A stretch of DNA of 7,460 nucleotides from DATBGO01 sp050011895 (GTDB lineage: Bacteria > Actinomycetota > Actinomycetes > Streptosporangiales > Streptosporangiaceae). Positions 5,381 through 7,460 of the stretch are shown piece by piece (position 1 is the first letter of the stretch; the number at the start of each line of letters is the position of its first letter). A program made the translations under genes and the position numbers. The notes beneath the pieces were generated by a model. It worked only from the letters and a program-made list of their open reading frames with translations, was not told the DNA's origin and did not search any database. The stretch spans positions 1 to 7,460 of the forward strand of contig JBEKIF010000137.1 in assembly GCA_050011895.1 (NCBI GenBank), read 5' to 3'.

Positions 5381-6118
5381 ATGGCCGATCACAAGACCGG
5401 AACACGTGAAGAGTGGCTTGCGGCCCGGCTGGAGCTGCTCGAGGCCGAGAAGGCGCTCACGCGGCGTAGCGACGAACTGGCGCGACAGCGGCAGGAGCTC
5501 CCGTGGGTGCGGGTTGAGAAGGACTATCGTTTCACGACCGAGGACGGCGATGCGTCGCTGCGCGATCTGTTCGGCGGGCGTTCGCAGCTGCTCGTCTATC
5601 ACTTCATGTTCGATCCGGACTGGAACGAAGGTTGTCCGAGCTGCTCGGCGGTCACCGACGGCTTCGCCGGCAGCGTCCCGCACTTCGAGCACCACGATGT
5701 CGCGTTCGTCGTGGTGTCGCGCGCCCCGTTCGACAAGCTCGCCGCGTACAAGCGGCGCATGGGATGGGACTTCCGCTGGGTCTCGTCGTCCGGCAGCAGT
5801 TTCAACCACGACTTCCACGTGACGATCGATCCCGCAGTGGCACCGGTTGAGTACAACTACAAGGACCGGGCGCAGCTCGAGGCGGAGAACGTCGCGTGGC
5901 GCGACTGGTCGGGCGAGCAGCCTGGCATGAGCGCGTTCGCGCGGGACGGCGACGACGTGTTCCACACGTACTCCGCGTATGCCCGCGGCTTCGACGGGCT
6001 GTGGACTATGTGGCAGTGGCTGGACCGCGCGCCGCTGGGCCGCAACGAAGGCGACGTGTCATGGTTCCATCGGCACGATGAGTACCCCGCGACCGCAGGG
6101 GACCGTCGTGAGACCTGA
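5381..6118 (+). CDS. DUF899 thioredoxin-like protein
   Basis: An intact 245-residue DUF899-family protein. Features in order are an N-terminal Glu/Arg-rich helix (REEWLAARLELLEAEKALTR, 9-28), E-L-P-W-V-R-V-E-K-D-Y (39-49), the strand L-L-V-Y-H-F-M-F (70-77), the redox-type pair C85 and C88 in G-C-P-S-C-S, the strand DVAFVVVSRAPFDKLAAYKR (106-125) and the aromatic C-terminal part with VFHTYSAYARGFDGLW. The family resembles thioredoxin-fold proteins, but its reaction is not established. The ATG at 5381 is preferred over an in-frame ATG at 5366 because GGAGA lies five bases before it and nothing precedes the other. It is 51 bases downstream of the frameshifted DUF899 gene, with which it shares layout but little close sequence. 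It is likely the last gene of the rightward operon and may carry the function alone. Confidence 0.92.
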   Translation: MADHKTGTREEWLAARLELLEAEKALTRRSDELARQRQELPWVRVEKDYRFTTEDGDASLRDLFGGRSQLLVYHFMFDPDWNEGCPSCSAVTDGFAGSVPHFEHHDVAFVVVSRAPFDKLAAYKRRMGWDFRWVSSSGSSFNHDFHVTIDPAVAPVEYNYKDRAQLEAENVAWRDWSGEQPGMSAFARDGDDVFHTYSAYARGFDGLWTMWQWLDRAPLGRNEGDVSWFHRHDEYPATAGDRRET

Positions 6119-6150
6119 CCGTGTACGGCCGACCAGTGCCGAGAAGCCTC

Positions 6151-6172
6151 CTTCCGCGCCGAACGGCGGGAG
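6151..6172 (+). terminator. Possible terminator hairpin after the rightward operon
   Basis: CTTCCGC (6151-6157) pairs with GCGGGAG (6166-6172) through one G-T wobble, leaving an eight-base loop. It begins 33 bases after the DUF899 stop. There is no T-run. The stem is weaker than the one closing the leftward arm. Confidence 0.45.
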
Positions 6173-6472
6173 TGTGCTTGGCGCATGTCGAGGCTGGATC
6201 ACTGAGTGTGACGGATACGCTCTGGTTGCTTCGCAAGGGCGAGGGCTAAGCGGAGCACGCAGCGCCCGTTTCGTGGTCGTCCCGCCCTGATGAGCCGGAT
6301 GCGGGCCAGGTTAAGCTCAAGCCGGTTCTCGCGCTGGCGGGCGGCGGCGGAGTCAGCGGCTCCAGCCGCCGGCCGGTCTCGGTGCGGGGGCACCGTAGGA
6401 GCAGATCTTATTGCCCGCGGTGACCATTAGCGCCATGGCCCGGTGATCACCATGCGGCGGCGCGCCTGCTCA

Positions 6473-6490
6473 GGAAGGTTTCAGCCTTCC
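6473..6490. repeat. Hairpin, 6-bp stem
   Basis: GGAAGG (6473-6478), a six-base loop and CCTTCC (6485-6490). It stands 18 bases before the larger hairpin and 90 bases before the hypothetical gene start. Confidence 0.4.
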
Positions 6491-6507
6491 CCCAGGGAAT
6501 TATCATC

Positions 6508-6538
6508 GGCCCGGCAGATGCTTTCTTCATGCCGGGCC
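6508..6538. repeat. Hairpin, 9-bp stem
   Basis: GGCCCGGCA (6508-6516) and TGCCGGGCC (6530-6538) form a perfect 9-bp stem with a 13-base loop rich in T. It ends 42 bases before the ATG at 6581. It could be a terminator for upstream transcription or part of a 5' leader structure. Confidence 0.5.
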
Positions 6539-6580
6539 TCCCGGGACGTTCCGGTGAGCGGGGCAGGAAGGGCCACGATC

Positions 6581-6967
6581 ATGCCAGTCAGGACCAAGCA
6601 CCTCAACGGCCACGTGATCCGCGAGCGGTCGGCCCCGGGTTCCGGCCCGGCGTTATGGTCGCCGGCCGGCCCAGATGGTGATCGTCATTACCTGTGGCCT
6701 GGCCGGGGAGCCGGGCTCTTCCTCGTCGATGGTGACGGGATCGCACCGGTCACGCACCCGGCGGCCAGCGGCCAGTACAGCGAGCTGAAGCAGGCCCGCG
6801 GCGCCCTGGCCCGTCTCCTGGCCGGGCGAGCTGCTCATGCCATCGGTCCTGCCGGGCGGCGGGGATCTCGCGCGGGGCGGCTGTCTTGCACGGGCAGTCA
6901 CGCGCGCGGCCTGCAGGCAGCCGGCCAGCGATCAGGCGGTCAGGCGATCCAGCTGCCCGGCGCCTGA
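6581..6967 (+). CDS. Hypothetical protein, 128 residues
   Basis: I do not recognise this protein. The ATG at 6581 has AGGAAGG about nine bases upstream. The first 85 or so residues have strong G/C third-position bias and a plausible folded character (MPVRTKHLNGHVIRERSAPG, then HYLWPGRGAGLFLVDGDGIA, then a helix SELKQARGALARLLAGRAA, 67-85). Beyond that the sequence becomes Gly/Arg/Ala-rich with poorer codon bias, which could mean that a shorter original ended near residue 85 and was later disrupted. There is no signal peptide or membrane segment. It stands alone between the DUF899 operon and an IS110 fragment, with two hairpins before it. The frame extends further upstream to an ATG at 6443, but the hairpins lie within that extension, so I prefer 6581. 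Confidence 0.45.
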   Translation: MPVRTKHLNGHVIRERSAPGSGPALWSPAGPDGDRHYLWPGRGAGLFLVDGDGIAPVTHPAASGQYSELKQARGALARLLAGRAAHAIGPAGRRGSRAGRLSCTGSHARGLQAAGQRSGGQAIQLPGA

Positions 6968-7108
6968 CGCCGGACCAGCCGACGGACGTCCCGTCGCTGC
7001 GGCCCGAAACCCGATGCCGGCGCTGCGCGTAGCCGGCCAGGAACTGCGCCAGCACCCCGGCCCCGGCTCGCGTCCTGGACACACTGCCACGGAACTGTAG
7101 GACCGTCA

Positions 7109-7460
7109 GTGTCTTCCAGGGCAGATCAGCAAGACGAGACTGAACTGTCGCCGCCTACGGAGGATGCGGAGGCGGTGCGTGAGTGGCCGGGGATCGAGCC
7201 GACACCCGGTTGCCTGCCAAGGAGACGCAGGGGCCTGCTAGCCCGAAGTTTCGCCCAGGCCACGAAACTTCGGGCTAGCTCCCGCGCCGCGGCGGCGGGC
7301 TGGGCGGGGGTGACGGTGTCGTGTGAGCCGACCGGCCACCGGTGGCGGGTGCTGGGTCAGCTGGCCGCGGACCGGTCGATGCCGTTCGTGTGCGTGCAGC
7401 CGATGGTCACCTCGTGGTCGCGGCGGACCGAGGACCTGACCTGCGATAAGACCGATGAGA
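7109..7460 (+). CDS. IS110-family transposase, N-terminal part, runs off window
   Basis: An open frame without stops reaches the right edge. The part from 7310 onward is recognisable: V-T-V-S-C-E-P-T-G-H-R-W-R-V-L, then V-C-V-Q-P-M-V-T-S-W, then E-D-L-T-C-D-K-T-D-E. In IS110 transposases these hold the second (Glu) and third (Asp) catalytic residues of the DEDD domain. The subgroup (CEPTGHRWRVL type) differs from the element at the left edge. The possible GTG start at 7109 has AGGA about six bases upstream. The first part (W-P-G-I-E-P) may hold a degenerate first-Asp motif, with Glu instead of Asp. The stretch between is shorter than usual, about 43 residues against roughly 60, and contains a perfect 17-bp inverted repeat, so the N-terminus looks altered. 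Whether the gene continues intact beyond the window cannot be seen. Confidence 0.7.
   Translation, partial: MSSRADQQDETELSPPTEDAEAVREWPGIEPTPGCLPRRRRGLLARSFAQATKLRASSRAAAAGWAGVTVSCEPTGHRWRVLGQLAADRSMPFVCVQPMVTSWSRRTEDLTCDKTDE
7237..7279. repeat. Perfect 17-bp inverted repeat inside the IS110 frame
   Basis: GCTAGCCCGAAGTTTCG (7237-7253) and CGAAACTTCGGGCTAGC (7263-7279) are exact reverse complements around a nine-base spacer (CCCAGGCCA). The length is far beyond chance. It may be paired ends of an inserted element, a small MITE-like insertion, or a strong terminator shielding the transposase from outside transcription. Confidence 0.85.

Larger units (their letters stand above)
6173..6580. other. 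Gene-free stretch upstream of the hypothetical gene
   Basis: No gene I can support. On the minus strand, about 6199-6345, one frame has coding-like texture (NRLELNLARIRLIRAGRP, then CVLRLALALAKQPERI). It has no recognised family and no convincing start, so it may be a relic. The right part holds the two hairpins at 6473-6490 and 6508-6538. Confidence 0.35.

Noticed and set aside
5378..5965. Leftward open frame (195 codons) opposite the DUF899 gene
   Set aside because: It mirrors the codon phase of the well-supported DUF899 gene and has no start signal or family match.
6750..7082. Leftward 110-codon frame opposite the hypothetical gene
   Set aside because: It has no recognisable motif or convincing start signal, and conflicts with the better-supported rightward frame.
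1..7460. tRNA or rRNA genes
   Set aside because: I saw no cloverleaf with a T-loop GTTCRA context and no rRNA-like stretches on either strand by eye; a covariance-model search would be more sensitive.

Overview
The window looks like accessory or island-edge DNA from a high-GC actinomycete. The G/C-biased third codon positions, the GTG start beside ATG starts and the protein types (IS110 transposases, Aha1/CalC-like SRPBCC proteins, an ArsR regulator without metal-site motifs, DUF899 proteins) all fit that. Genus cannot be told from the sequence.

Layout. (1) Positions 1-607 hold a broken IS110-family transposase on the minus strand. It has a one-base frameshift and lacks the C-terminal half. 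(2) Positions 608-2119 are about 1.5 kb of gene-poor, apparently decayed DNA. Its only recognisable content is a relic of a lysozyme/SLT-like domain near 1219-1368, a compact hairpin and a 10-bp inverted repeat. (3) Positions 2120-6172 are the organised core, a divergent cluster. Leftward lie two SRPBCC genes (2811-3332, then 2184-2642), ending at a 14-bp-stem hairpin (2120-2164). Rightward lie a third SRPBCC gene (3707-4153), an ArsR-type regulator (4150-4527), a frameshifted DUF899 gene (4524-5329) and an intact DUF899 gene (5381-6118), ending at a weaker hairpin. (4) Positions 6173-7108 are mostly unassigned, with one possible hypothetical gene (6581-6967) preceded by two hairpins. (5) From 7109 to the right edge there is part of a second IS110-type transposase, of a different subgroup from the first. 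It contains a perfect 17-bp inverted repeat.

The most interesting part is the 3395-3707 intergenic region. It holds four copies of a palindrome of the form TGCAAC-N5-GTTGCA, with centres 32, 48 and 32 bp apart. Each outward-facing promoter has one copy over its -35 and one over its -10, in the same register (TTGCAC-17-AACTAT leftward, TTGCAT-17-TACTGT rightward). Each promoter is followed by a very short ORF (20 and 26 codons) whose stop overlaps the next ATG. The simplest model is that the ArsR-type protein binds these sites and controls both arms. The proteins controlled would be three START-fold (hydrophobic ligand-binding) proteins and two thioredoxin-like DUF899 proteins with CxxC motifs. 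The rightward genes overlap by 1 to 4 bases, so they are probably translationally coupled. The ligand and the physiological role cannot be read from the sequence.
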